A stretch of 64,000 nucleotides of DNA from an uncultured Clostridia bacterium (GTDB lineage: Bacteria > Bacillota > Clostridia > Oscillospirales > Ruminococcaceae): positions 62,001-126,000 of the forward strand of contig CANRDI010000001.1 in NCBI GenBank assembly GCA_947629335.1. The letters run 5' to 3'. Every line of letters begins with the position of its first letter. The first letter of the stretch is position 1. A program made the translations under genes and the position numbers. Under the pieces are notes generated by a model. That model ran no database searches. It was not told the origin of the DNA and saw nothing but the letters and a program-made list of their open reading frames with translations. Positions 18,182 to 27,642 of this stretch are shown here, one piece after another.

Positions 18182-18567
18182 CTGTCGAAATGCTTAAAGG
18201 CAAGATCCACCGCGCGACCGTAAAACAGGCGGAGCTTAATTACGTCGGCTCGATAACCATTGACAAAGAGCTTATGAAAGCGGCGGGAATTTTCGAGTAT
18301 GAAAAAGTTCAGGTCGTAAATGTCAACAACGGCGAGCGGTTTGAAACCTATGTTATCGCGGGCGAGGACGGAATGATCTGCCTAAACGGCGCGGCGGCGC
18401 GCTGTGCAAGCGTGGGGGACAAGGTGATTATAATGGCTTACGCGCAGATGACGCCCGAAGAAGCGGCAAATCACAAGCCGACGGTCGTTTTTGTCGATGA
18501 AAACAACAAGCCCACGCGCGTTACACAATATGAAAAACACGGTCTGCTTGAAGATATGGAGCGGTGA
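18178..18567 (+). CDS. panD: Aspartate 1-decarboxylase precursor
   Basis: 129 residues. The self-cleavage site is visible as Y-V-G-S near residue 25, where Ser becomes the pyruvoyl cofactor; HRA near residue 11, [10 protein letters not shown] and NGAAAR are the other family marks. It makes beta-alanine from aspartate. It overlaps panC by 4 bases and runs directly into coaBC. Confidence 0.96.
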   Translation: MTVEMLKGKIHRATVKQAELNYVGSITIDKELMKAAGIFEYEKVQVVNVNNGERFETYVIAGEDGMICLNGAAARCASVGDKVIIMAYAQMTPEEAANHKPTVVFVDENNKPTRVTQYEKHGLLEDMER

Positions 18568-18569
18568 AA

Positions 18570-19772
18570 ATGGAACAAGAACTTAAAGGAAAGCGCGTCT
18601 TGGTGGGAATAAGCGGGGGAATTGCCGCTTATAAAATCGCCGACGCGGTAAGTATGCTTGTAAAGGCAGGCGCGGAGGTTGACGTCATTATGACGAAAAA
18701 CGCGGCTGAATTTATCACTCCGCTGACGTTTGAAACGCTTACGAAAAAAAGGTGCGTTATAGACACTTTCGCGCGGGATTTTCAGTATGACGTGGCGCAT
18801 ATTTCCCTTGCAAAAGCGGCGGACGTAATACTTATAGCTCCCGCGACAGCAGATGTTATTGCGAAAATGGCTCACGGAATTGCCGACGATATGCTGACGA
18901 CAACGGTTTTAGCGGCGAAATGCAGAAAACTTGCCGCGCCGTCAATGAATACGGCAATGCTTGAAAATCCGATAACACAGGACAATATAGAAACGCTTAA
19001 AAAATACGGCTTTGAAATTATAGAGCCCGACAGCGGTCGGCTTGCGTGCGGAGATTTGGGAAAGGGAAAGCTGCCTTCTCCCGATACTCTCGTACAGCAC
19101 GTTATGCGCAATATTGCGCGGGAAAAAACGCTTTCGGGCGTAAAAGTAACGGTCACGGCGGGAGCTACACAAGAAGCACTCGACCCCGTGCGGTTTCTGA
19201 CAAATCACAGCAGCGGGAAAATGGGCTATGCAATTGCGCGCGAGGCAATGCTGCGCGGCGCGGACGTAACGCTTATAAGCGGCGCGGCGCAAATTGAGCC
19301 GCCGTTGTTTGTAAAAGTGAAAAATGTCGTTTCGGCGGCGGATATGCTGAAGGCAGTTGAAGAAGAACTGCCGAATACCGATATTCTGATAAAGGCAGCG
19401 GCAGTCGCGGACTATCGTCCGAAAACCGTTTCTCAAAGCAAGCTGAAAAAGCATGACGACGATCTTATCTTGCCGCTTGAACGCACCGAGGACATTTTAA
19501 AGCGCGTCAGCGAAAACCGACACAAGGGACTTTTTGTCTGCGGGTTTTCAATGGAAACGGAAAATCTTGTGGAAAATTCGCGCGAAAAGCTCTTGAAAAA
19601 AGGGCTTGATATGATAGCCGCAAACAGCCTGAAAACCGAGGGTGCGGGATTTGGAGTTGATACGAATGTCATAACGATAATAACTAAAGAAAGCGCGAGA
19701 GAATTGCCTCTTATGAGCAAGGCAAGAGCCGCGGCTGAACTGCTTGATGAAATAGAAAAAAGGCGGAGATGA
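18570..19772 (+). CDS. coaBC: Bifunctional phosphopantothenoylcysteine decarboxylase/phosphopantothenate-cysteine ligase
   Basis: About 400 residues from ATG 18570; I prefer it to the GTG at 18564 because ggag at 18558-18561 is better placed. The N-terminal flavoprotein domain has VGISGGIAAYK, the catalytic His region VAHISLA, and PSMNTAML. The C-terminal CoaB domain has TAGATQEALDPVRFLTN with the NHSSGKMGYA dinucleotide region and AAVADYRP. Together they turn phosphopantothenate into phosphopantetheine. The gene sits between panD and coaX, so this operon covers pantothenate synthesis and the next three CoA steps. Confidence 0.96.
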   Translation: MEQELKGKRVLVGISGGIAAYKIADAVSMLVKAGAEVDVIMTKNAAEFITPLTFETLTKKRCVIDTFARDFQYDVAHISLAKAADVILIAPATADVIAKMAHGIADDMLTTTVLAAKCRKLAAPSMNTAMLENPITQDNIETLKKYGFEIIEPDSGRLACGDLGKGKLPSPDTLVQHVMRNIAREKTLSGVKVTVTAGATQEALDPVRFLTNHSSGKMGYAIAREAMLRGADVTLISGAAQIEPPLFVKVKNVVSAADMLKAVEEELPNTDILIKAAAVADYRPKTVSQSKLKKHDDDLILPLERTEDILKRVSENRHKGLFVCGFSMETENLVENSREKLLKKGLDMIAANSLKTEGAGFGVDTNVITIITKESARELPLMSKARAAAELLDEIEKRRR

Positions 19773-19778
19773 GCATGC

Positions 19779-20519
19779 ATGATACTGACTGTAGACATCG
19801 GAAACACAACTATTGCTTTGGCGGGTTTAGACAGCGGATATAATGTGCTGTTTAATAAAAAAATACCGTCTGACAAATGTTTTCGAGAGCCGCTGAAACA
19901 AGCGCTTAGCGGCTTAAAGCCTGAAAATGCAGTCGTATCGTCGGTAGTGCCGACGCTTACAGAGCCTGTATGTAAAGCCGTAAGCGAATTTTGCGGCGTT
20001 GTCACAACGGTAATCAGCGCGAAAATGTACAGTGATGTACTGAGCTTTGCAATACCCGAACCCGAAAAGCTCGGTCTTGACAGAATTGCCGACAGCGCGT
20101 GGGCTGCCGTAAAATATAAGCTGCCTGCTGTGACGGTAGATCTTGGAACAGCTTCAACGTTCAATGTTATCGGAGAGGGAAAGATTTTTCTCGGCGGAAT
20201 TATCGCGGCGGGAATACAGACCTCGCTGAGTGCGCTTTCCGAGCGCGCCGCGCGGCTTCCCGAAATATCGCTTTCCGTTCCGAAAAACATTATCGGAAAA
20301 AACACCTATGAATGTATGCTTTCGGGCGCAGTTTTCGGCGCTGCGGCAATGACGGAGGGAATAATTTCACGCATAGAAAGAGAACTCGGAAAGCCCGTAA
20401 CGCCGATATTGACGGGCGGCGGCGCGGAATATGTAAAACCGTTTCTGTCGGAAATGTACATTTACGAGCCGTTCCTTCTTGCAAAAGGACTGGCAATGGC
20501 GGCAGAATTATCAAAATAG
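19779..20519 (+). CDS. coaX: Type III pantothenate kinase
   Basis: 246 residues. VDIGNTTIALAG is the ASKHA ATP-binding start, SSVVPTL the central motif, GLDRIADSA and DLGTASTFNVI the pantothenate and ATP regions, and GGIIAAGIQTSLSALSERAARLP the typical C-half. It phosphorylates pantothenate in the cytoplasm and is insensitive to CoA feedback in characterised relatives. It starts 6 bases after coaBC and is the last gene of the operon, followed by a terminator. Confidence 0.96.
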   Translation: MILTVDIGNTTIALAGLDSGYNVLFNKKIPSDKCFREPLKQALSGLKPENAVVSSVVPTLTEPVCKAVSEFCGVVTTVISAKMYSDVLSFAIPEPEKLGLDRIADSAWAAVKYKLPAVTVDLGTASTFNVIGEGKIFLGGIIAAGIQTSLSALSERAARLPEISLSVPKNIIGKNTYECMLSGAVFGAAAMTEGIISRIERELGKPVTPILTGGGAEYVKPFLSEMYIYEPFLLAKGLAMAAELSK

Positions 20520-20579
20520 TTAAAGCCGTTCAAAGCTGTCGCATATCCGACTATTTGTTCGGCAATTTATATAAAAACT

Positions 20580-20606
20580 CACCGCAGCATATCGCCGCGG
20601 TGTTTT
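20580..20606 (+). terminator. Intrinsic terminator after coaX
   Basis: CACCGC (20580-20585) pairs with GCGGTG (20597-20602), followed by TTTTT. Confidence 0.7.
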
Positions 20607-20635
20607 TATTATTACATCATAATATTACAATTTGG

Positions 20636-20649
20636 TTACAAATTTGTAA
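20636..20649. promoter_or_regulatory. 14-bp palindrome TTACAAATTTGTAA, likely operator
   Basis: A perfect palindrome ending 6 bases before the -35 box of the LTA-synthase-like gene. A partial half-site, ATTACAATTTG, precedes it. The position suits a regulator binding just upstream of RNA polymerase. Confidence 0.5.
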
Positions 20650-20655
20650 TTTTTA

Positions 20656-20683
20656 TTGACAATATTTTAAAAAGTGCTATAAT
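20656..20683 (+). promoter_or_regulatory. Promoter of the LTA-synthase-family gene
   Basis: TTGACA at 20656-20661, a 16-base spacer, and TATAAT at 20678-20683. The 5' leader to ATG 20894 is about 200 bases; I see no known riboswitch in it. Confidence 0.82.
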
Positions 20684-20893
20684 AATTTACGGTAATTATT
20701 TTTATGGCGAATTTTGTATTTTTCTGCCGTAAATTAAATGCAGTTTTTACATCGGCTTTTATTAGCAACGATCGGGGGTATACTTACATAAGATTTCTGA
20801 CTTAAAACAGCACAACGTTCCCGCAAATATCAAGATCAAAAATTTATGCATCTCAAATCACACTAAAATTAAAAAAACATCTAAGGAGCTATT

Positions 20894-23008
20894 ATGAATA
20901 AGCAGATCATATCCGAATTGCTGAACAAACGTACTTTAAAGGCGCAAATACTGTCATATTTATTTTTTCCCGCGGCTTTGCTTTATCACGAACTTCTTCT
21001 GAGGATATTTGATTATAAATTTACGCCGTTTTTTTCGGAAAGTATTATAAATGTTATCTTTTTTTCTTTGGCAGGCGGTCTGCTTGTATCTCTGATATTG
21101 AACCTTATTCCAAATAAAAAAGTTTCTTGTATAATAGGTATAGCGCTTTTGGCAGCGCAAACGGTCATTTTCTGTATAGAGCGCGGCTGTCGTTCACTCT
21201 TCGGACTGTATTTCGGTATAACCGCCGTAAGCTCTATGACAGGAGAAGCTCTTAACGGTTTTGGCGGGTTTGTCTTTGCGAGATTTCTCGGTATAATCCC
21301 GTTTTTCCTGTTGTCATTGATACCGCTTGCGGCATTGATAGTTTTTCGTAAGTTCATTTTGAGCGATAAAAAACAAGATAAAACAGTACAAATTTCTTCG
21401 GGCATTGCGGTCGTTGTTTTGCATATTGCAGCGGTACTTCTTTCGGTGTTCGGAGGTGCAAAAAACTATTTTACATTTGATTTTACCGCAAACAACGCCG
21501 TGCCTAATTTCGGATTGATAACGTCGCTGCGTATGGAGCTTGAATATGCGGTCATAGGAATACCTGAGCCGAACCGTGATTATACCGAAGGACCTCAGTT
21601 TTCAAGTTCGTTTGTATCCGATCCGCAAGAGACATCAGACGAAAACAGCAGCTCGGAAAATCCCGAATTGCCGAAAGTATATGGCTATAACGTTATGGAC
21701 ATTGACTTTGAATCACTTGCGGCAGGTACGAACGACAAGACCCTAAAGTCGATGCACGAGTATTTCGCAAGCCTTACTCCGTCACAGCAGAACAAGTATA
21801 CAGGTATGTTCAAGGACAAAAATCTGATATTTATAACTGCCGAGGCATTTTGCCCGTACTTTATCAGCGAGGAGCTTACTCCGACGTTATATCGACTTAT
21901 GAACGAAGGATTTGTGTTTAACAATTATTATCAGCCCGACTGGACAATGTCTACCGTCGGCGGAGAGGTTGCAAACATAACGGGCATAGTTCCTATGTGG
22001 ATAAACGGAAAATGGGCTTCGGAAGCAGCAATAAATAATTATATGCCGTTTACTCTCGGAAATCAGTTTTCTGCGCTCGGATATAACACTCCCGCATGGC
22101 ACGATCATCTTTATTCATATTATAGCAGAGATAAGTATATGGCTGCTTTCGGGTATGATTACAAAGGCGCATACGGCGGCGGTCTGACGATACCGAGCGA
22201 GGGGAGCTGGCCGGAGAGCGACTTGGATATGATGCAGGCTACGGCGGATATTTATATAGATGACTATGTAAACAACAACACGCCTTTTTCCGTTTATTAT
22301 ATGACCGTCAGCGGTCACACGGAATATAATTTCGGCGGAAACGATATGGCGAAGAAGAATAAACAGGCTGCACAGGCGGCATATCCTAACGCCTCTACTC
22401 AAGTGCAGGCATATGTAGCTTGTAATCTGGAGCTTGAATATGCAATGAGCTATCTTGTAAACAGGCTTGAAGAAAAGGGAATAGCTGACGATACACTTAT
22501 TGTGCTTACCGCCGACCATTATCCTTACGGACTTGCGTCGGGCAGTACGGATTATTATAATGAACTCAGGGGCTTTGAGGACACCGAGCTTATGACGTCA
22601 AGATATAAAAATGCGCTTATCATGTGGTCATCGTCAATTGAAGAGCCTATAATAGTTGATACTCCCTGTTCGTCAATTGACATACTTCCTACGCTGTCGA
22701 ACCTTTTCGGTCTTGAATATGATTCGCGTCTTTTGATAGGACGAGATATATTTGCTGAGAATTATGATCCGAGCCAATATTCGAGCTGTATGCCGCTGGT
22801 CATTTTTGCAAATAACCATGGTCAGGGCAATAGCTGGATAACAGCCGCAGGCACATACGAAGCGTCTACAAAAACATTTACTCCCAACAGCGGAATAACC
22901 GTTGATGATGAATATGTAAAACGCGTACAGCGTCTTGTCGAAGGAAAACTGAATTACTCAAAGCTGCTGCTGTCGAAAAATTATTATAAAGCAGTATTTC
23001 AACAATAA
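20894..23008 (+). CDS. LTA synthase family (membrane sulfatase-fold) protein
   Basis: 704 residues. Five hydrophobic segments occupy roughly residues 15-200, then an extracellular sulfatase-fold domain runs from about 305 to 630. Residues aligning with the LtaS active site are visible: E317 (ITAEAF), T354 (STVGGE, the phosphoglycerol-carrying Thr), H475 (SGHTEY) and D541-H542 (TADHYP). It should transfer phosphoglycerol, or a related group, from phosphatidylglycerol to a membrane glycolipid or other glycan outside the cell. A GK-less sequence around the Thr suggests a divergent substrate, so I leave the symbol open. It stands alone between its own promoter and terminator; ATG follows aaggag. 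Confidence 0.9.
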   Translation: MNKQIISELLNKRTLKAQILSYLFFPAALLYHELLLRIFDYKFTPFFSESIINVIFFSLAGGLLVSLILNLIPNKKVSCIIGIALLAAQTVIFCIERGCRSLFGLYFGITAVSSMTGEALNGFGGFVFARFLGIIPFFLLSLIPLAALIVFRKFILSDKKQDKTVQISSGIAVVVLHIAAVLLSVFGGAKNYFTFDFTANNAVPNFGLITSLRMELEYAVIGIPEPNRDYTEGPQFSSSFVSDPQETSDENSSSENPELPKVYGYNVMDIDFESLAAGTNDKTLKSMHEYFASLTPSQQNKYTGMFKDKNLIFITAEAFCPYFISEELTPTLYRLMNEGFVFNNYYQPDWTMSTVGGEVANITGIVPMWINGKWASEAAINNYMPFTLGNQFSALGYNTPAWHDHLYSYYSRDKYMAAFGYDYKGAYGGGLTIPSEGSWPESDLDMMQATADIYIDDYVNNNTPFSVYYMTVSGHTEYNFGGNDMAKKNKQAAQAAYPNASTQVQAYVACNLELEYAMSYLVNRLEEKGIADDTLIVLTADHYPYGLASGSTDYYNELRGFEDTELMTSRYKNALIMWSSSIEEPIIVDTPCSSIDILPTLSNLFGLEYDSRLLIGRDIFAENYDPSQYSSCMPLVIFANNHGQGNSWITAAGTYEASTKTFTPNSGITVDDEYVKRVQRLVEGKLNYSKLLLSKNYYKAVFQQ

Positions 23009-23015
23009 AAAAATT

Positions 23016-23050
23016 AAAAGGCTGATTGTTTTTTACAATCAGCCTTTTTT
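23016..23050. terminator. Strong terminator between the LTA-synthase-like and DUF308 genes
   Basis: A 14-bp stem (23016-23029 with 23035-23048) around a T5 loop, with As on the left and Ts on the right. It serves both converging genes. Confidence 0.88.
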
Positions 23051-23080
23051 AATGCAGATTTTGCGGTCACGAGCGGCTTA

Positions 23081-23647
23081 TTAAATATCTATTTCATTTT
23101 CTTTGCTGTTTTTGTCAAGATTTTTGAACATTCTGTAAACCAATATAGCTGTGATAAAGTCGGTAACGCCGCTTATTATCATGGCAATTCCGATTATGGT
23201 CATTATCATATCCGCGGCAATGTCGGGAGCTACCATAAAGAAAATGCCCGCCATAATATTTACGACCGATATCACCATTATAATCCATGGCTTTGACACA
23301 CTTGATTTAAACAGATCTATGGCGTTCTGCATTTGCCTTAAACCGTTTAATGTGATAAAAAAACCGAGCGCAATGGGAATGTATAGGATAATTACATTTC
23401 TTAAAACAATTGTCAGGATACCGAGCGTTATAAGCATAGTGCCTATGACAAAGCCGCTGCTTGAAAAATTTGCTTCGGCTTTTCGGGCAATATAACTTAT
23501 TGCAAAAGCCGCTCCCAGAACGATCAATATTGCTCCCGCAGCAATACAAAGCGGTATAAGCGCCCTGTTTCCCGTGACAATAGCGAATACGCCCAGAGCA
23601 ATGTACAAAATCGGTGTTATAAACGGAAAAATATTATTTTTTTTCAT
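23081..23647 (-). CDS. DUF308 (HdeD-like) membrane protein
   Basis: 188 residues with six strongly hydrophobic segments in three hairpin-like pairs, as in HdeD/DUF308 proteins, and a charged C-terminal tail of about 20 residues (KNLDKNSKENEID). The role of the family in Gram-positive bacteria is not settled; E. coli HdeD is linked to acid resistance. The start has a good gaggt site. It is a single gene. Confidence 0.8.
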   Translation of the reverse strand: MKKNNIFPFITPILYIALGVFAIVTGNRALIPLCIAAGAILIVLGAAFAISYIARKAEANFSSSGFVIGTMLITLGILTIVLRNVIILYIPIALGFFITLNGLRQMQNAIDLFKSSVSKPWIIMVISVVNIMAGIFFMVAPDIAADMIMTIIGIAMIISGVTDFITAILVYRMFKNLDKNSKENEIDI

Positions 23648-23750
23648 AATTTTACCTCCTTGTTGTTATTGTGTTATAACAGCTTATCAAGAAAACAAAA
23701 ATGTTGATTTACTGTGAGAGGATAACTATTTTTGCGTTTTTATAAATGAA

Positions 23751-26700
23751 TTATTTTGTCGGCTGTTTCTTGCGGGTATTTGCTTTAACGATAATGAATA
23801 TGACCGCTGCAGCAACTATAACTCCGCCAACTATCAAGAGAACAACGAGCATTGTGTTATCCGAATTTCCCGATATGCAGAATATCTCGCTCCCATTTTC
23901 AAAGTGGAGGTCGTTTACAATGAGATAGCTTCCGTTTTCGGTGAATTGAACAGGTTCCCAAGCGCCGTTTACATATTGCAGAAGCTGCGAAGAGTTTCCG
24001 GATTTTAAAAATCTCAGCGCATTTGGAGTACAACCCTCTGCCATAACAATCCTGAGTTCGCCGCCTTCGGGCGGGAATATCGAACTGCTTTCGGTTGTAA
24101 CTGTGATTTTAGCTTTGTCGTCAAAACTTCCGTCCGCCAGCAGCAGAGGAAGTCCTTCTTTGTTCTGCTTGTCGCTTGCTATAGAACTTAAAAGTTGTAT
24201 ATATTCCGCTTCAAAAACGCGCGGGAACGTAATGTTGTCAAAATCAAATTCTTCCCAGCGCGCAAAATACCCGTCTATCTGCGGTATTTCGGGAATTTCC
24301 GACGGATTGACAGATCCTCCGTATGGAACGGTTATCTTTCCAAGAGATGTTCCGTTTGCTGTAAATTCAAGAACAATATCCGCAAACGCACCCGCTCTCT
24401 TTGCAAATTCGGCATAGTCTAAAGGCTCGGCAATGCCCGCATAACTTACTCGGTCTATACCCGCGACGCCTCTGTCCACGAAGAAATTATCCGAGATCTC
24501 GGTATTCTTTTTGCTGAAATCAACATATCCCGCAAGCGCTCCTATTTTTTCTGTGAAATCGGTTATGTCCGATATCGCCAGACAGTTTGTGATTATGCCG
24601 CCCTCGCCCGCGATACCGCCGATATATGCCGAGCCGGAGAGAGTTACTTTTGACAGACATTCGCGGAGTTTTGCCGAAGAATATCCCGCGATACCGCCGA
24701 CATAACTTCCGCTTGTACTGCTGATAGAGCCGCTTGCGCGGGAATTTTTCACAAGTCCCATATCCATTCTTCCGACAATACCGCCGCAGTAATTTTTCTT
24801 TGCAATTATCTCTCCCAGATTTTCGCAGTCGTCAATTACGTCCATAACATTATAGCTGAAATTTATCGAACGGTCGCCGCTTTGCGCTATATCGTCCTCA
24901 GGGTCAAGGTCGTATTCGACAGCCATTGCACCCGTTATACCTCCGACATTAACGTCGCCCTCGACTTTTCCTCCGTTCATACAGCCCGCCGCTTTGCCGT
25001 GACTGTCATTTCCCGACGCTTCGTCCTGTTCTGAAATATCCTCGGAAATGCCGTTTTCATCATCATTTGACAGCAGATCTTTATATGTGTCTTTGAAAAT
25101 ATCGAATATACGTTCGAGACAGTCGCTTATGTTCTGAATGTCGTCAAGGAGAATATTGCTTTCGGAGTTTGCAATGCTGCCAATTCTCGACAATGTTGAG
25201 ATCATTTTCTGCATATTGTCCGAAAGTGAGTCCGCAGCGCTCGTAAACGTTTCATCAAGAGCAGGGAAGCGCACTTCGCTTTTCTCCGAAAGCGTTTTTA
25301 CGACATCTTCAAACTGCTGTACGGATTCGGAGAGCTTGTCGCTTACCTGTGACATTATATTTGCCGCTTCGCCTGCTTTTGAAGCCGCAGACGTAAGCGA
25401 ATCAAGAACGTTTCCGAGAGCTTCCGATGCTTTGTCTATATTTCCGCTCGCGCCGTTTAAAGCATTAACGGTGTTTGCTATTTTGTCAGCCGCGTCCGAA
25501 AGCGAGCCAAAAGCCTCTGATAATCCCACTGCGTCGATGTTATCCAAGATAACGTTCACTTCTGCGTTTATATCCGACAAATTATCCGACATATCCGAAA
25601 TTGCGGAAAATATTATATCGAGTTCTTTTGTCGCTGTGTCAAGCGTGTCTTCGGGAACGGTTGAACCCGTTATTGCTCTAAGCGCTTCAGACATATCTCC
25701 TGCTGCGGCTGAGGCATTGTCGAGGGCAGTTTGAAGTTCCCGCGAGGCAGCTTCAAGTTCGTCGAGCGCTTTCTGCATACTTTCGGGGTCGGTAGCCGAA
25801 CTTAGATGTTCCGACGCTTTTTGAAGCGCGTCGGCTGCATTTTTCAGCTCATCTGTCGCCGCAGACAATTCGTCGGGATCTAAAACAGGACCGCCGCCAA
25901 TTGACGTCGAAAGTTTCTCTGCCGCGCGTCCGAGCGCAGCAGAAGCCTCGTTCAGTTTAGTAAACGCCTGCTCCATTTCACTCGAATCAATTGACGCTGA
26001 AATATCTCCAACCGCTCCGCTGATATCGCTTAGCGCGTCAAGAACATCCGACAGACTTTCCGAAAATGCGTTAACGCTGTTTTTCAGCAGCTTCCAGTCG
26101 TCGTTTCCAAGCCATTCTGACAGAACTTTTATCGCATTGTTTAAGCGGCTCGCCGCGTCAGACATATCACGCATATTATTTGTTATTTTGTCAAGAGAAC
26201 TTGTAATATTTTTCAGAGAAACTTTTATTGCCTCGCTGTCTCCGAGTGAACTCTGAATTTCAAGCAGCGCGCTTTTTATATCGCGCAGTCCTGCTTCAAG
26301 CTCCGAAAGCGCGCTTTTAATATCTTTCAGCGCATTCTCGGCATTGTCTATTGCGTCGCCGCTGTATTCTCCCGCTTGTTTGAGATCAGTCAGGGCTTCT
26401 TCGCATTTATCCGAAAAATTCCCTATGAGCTGTATTGCTTCGTCGAGTGAATTAAGAGCGTTCGGCACACCGTCAAGCGCAATATCCGCGCGTGCTAAAA
26501 GCTCGTTTATTCCATCCGAATAACCGTTAAAGATTTCTTCGGTTCGGTCGGTGATAGTTTCCGCGTCCTTTTGCGCGGAATTCATTTGCGAAGTCAGTTT
26601 CTGGATCTCGTCATTTATCTTGCTTCCGCTGTTGCGCGCGTCGTTTATCAGCTTGTCAACGTATTTTGACAGCATATCCATTTCATCTTCAAGACGCTGA

Positions 26701-27641
26701 ACATTGTCTTCGGAAAATTCTATGCTTCTGTACGGTTCCATTTGCCCCGCAATACCGCCTATGTCTTTTCTTCCGTAAACATCGCCCGTGTTTGTGCAGG
26801 AATAAAGCGTTCCGCACTGACGTCCGACAATACCGCCTACATTATATCCGGTGTGCTGATAACCTATAGTTCCCGAATTAGCACAGCGCTGTATTATTCC
26901 CGAAGAATATCCCGCTATACCGCCAATGTCCGATTTAACTATTACATTCTCGGTCGTCAAATCTCCGATCTCAAGATCGTCCGCGCTTATCTGTGAATCG
27001 GCGTAAACCGTGTTTATATTTCCGCTGTTCGAGCAGTCCATTATTACGCCGAGGTTCATTCCCGCAATGCCGCCGACGCTGCTTTCAGCGGAGATCATTG
27101 CAGATGATACACAGCCGTTTATAACGCCGCTTTCGTCATTCTTTCCGACAATTCCTCCTACGCTGTCATTTCCCGAAACTGTTCCTTGAAACTCGCACGA
27201 AGAAACTATACCTTTGTTTACTCCGACTATTCCTCCGACCATATTTCCCGAACCGCTCGGAGAAACGTTTCCCTTAACCTTTAGATCTTTTATTATTGAG
27301 CCTTTTTCCGCACAGCGGAAAAGTCCTGTTTGAGAAGCGCTGTCGTGTATCGAAAGCCCCGAAACAGTATGCCCGTTTCCGTCGAATGTTCCGCAGAAGA
27401 TAGGAACTCCGAAAAAGTTGTTTCCGCTCAGATCTATATCGGCGTTAAGTTCAACTTTTAGGTCTTTGCTTGCCGAATCGAGCCGACATTCTTCCGCAAA
27501 TTTCAGAAATTCATCAGTATCCGATATATAGACAGTTCTGTCAGAGTTTATTGTTTCGGCAAAACTCTTTACGGGAATAATAAGACTTACCGCAATCGCG
27601 GCAGCCGATATAACGGAAACTATTTTATGCATTTTTTTCAT
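23751..27641 (-). CDS. Giant surface protein: GLUG repeats split by a long coiled coil
   Basis: 1,296 residues. A signal peptide spans about 1-29. Residues of about 70-310 hold several GLUG-type beta repeats (VGGIVGxN, VGGIAGMN, IGGIAG). From about 320 to 900 the chain is almost purely helical, full of Ser/Ala/Leu heptads and with few aromatics, like the extracellular part of YhgE/Pip proteins. GLUG repeats resume at about 930-1090 (VGGITGAM, CGGIVGRMD, VGGIAGYS). Near the end is a membrane helix (about 1262-1285) and a Lys/Arg tail. It starts 1 base after the stop of the MMPL transporter, so the two are coupled and probably form one envelope complex. Function unknown. Confidence 0.8.
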   Translation of the reverse strand: MKKMHKIVSVISAAAIAVSLIIPVKSFAETINSDRTVYISDTDEFLKFAEECRLDSASKDLKVELNADIDLSGNNFFGVPIFCGTFDGNGHTVSGLSIHDSASQTGLFRCAEKGSIIKDLKVKGNVSPSGSGNMVGGIVGVNKGIVSSCEFQGTVSGNDSVGGIVGKNDESGVINGCVSSAMISAESSVGGIAGMNLGVIMDCSNSGNINTVYADSQISADDLEIGDLTTENVIVKSDIGGIAGYSSGIIQRCANSGTIGYQHTGYNVGGIVGRQCGTLYSCTNTGDVYGRKDIGGIAGQMEPYRSIEFSEDNVQRLEDEMDMLSKYVDKLINDARNSGSKINDEIQKLTSQMNSAQKDAETITDRTEEIFNGYSDGINELLARADIALDGVPNALNSLDEAIQLIGNFSDKCEEALTDLKQAGEYSGDAIDNAENALKDIKSALSELEAGLRDIKSALLEIQSSLGDSEAIKVSLKNITSSLDKITNNMRDMSDAASRLNNAIKVLSEWLGNDDWKLLKNSVNAFSESLSDVLDALSDISGAVGDISASIDSSEMEQAFTKLNEASAALGRAAEKLSTSIGGGPVLDPDELSAATDELKNAADALQKASEHLSSATDPESMQKALDELEAASRELQTALDNASAAAGDMSEALRAITGSTVPEDTLDTATKELDIIFSAISDMSDNLSDINAEVNVILDNIDAVGLSEAFGSLSDAADKIANTVNALNGASGNIDKASEALGNVLDSLTSAASKAGEAANIMSQVSDKLSESVQQFEDVVKTLSEKSEVRFPALDETFTSAADSLSDNMQKMISTLSRIGSIANSESNILLDDIQNISDCLERIFDIFKDTYKDLLSNDDENGISEDISEQDEASGNDSHGKAAGCMNGGKVEGDVNVGGITGAMAVEYDLDPEDDIAQSGDRSINFSYNVMDVIDDCENLGEIIAKKNYCGGIVGRMDMGLVKNSRASGSISSTSGSYVGGIAGYSSAKLRECLSKVTLSGSAYIGGIAGEGGIITNCLAISDITDFTEKIGALAGYVDFSKKNTEISDNFFVDRGVAGIDRVSYAGIAEPLDYAEFAKRAGAFADIVLEFTANGTSLGKITVPYGGSVNPSEIPEIPQIDGYFARWEEFDFDNITFPRVFEAEYIQLLSSIASDKQNKEGLPLLLADGSFDDKAKITVTTESSSIFPPEGGELRIVMAEGCTPNALRFLKSGNSSQLLQYVNGAWEPVQFTENGSYLIVNDLHFENGSEIFCISGNSDNTMLVVLLIVGGVIVAAAVIFIIVKANTRKKQPTK

Positions 27642-27642
27642 A

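Noticed and set aside
25138-25734. 198-residue + strand frame inside the coiled-coil gene
   Set aside because: It is the shadow of a low-complexity helical region, without a ribosome site or known motifs.
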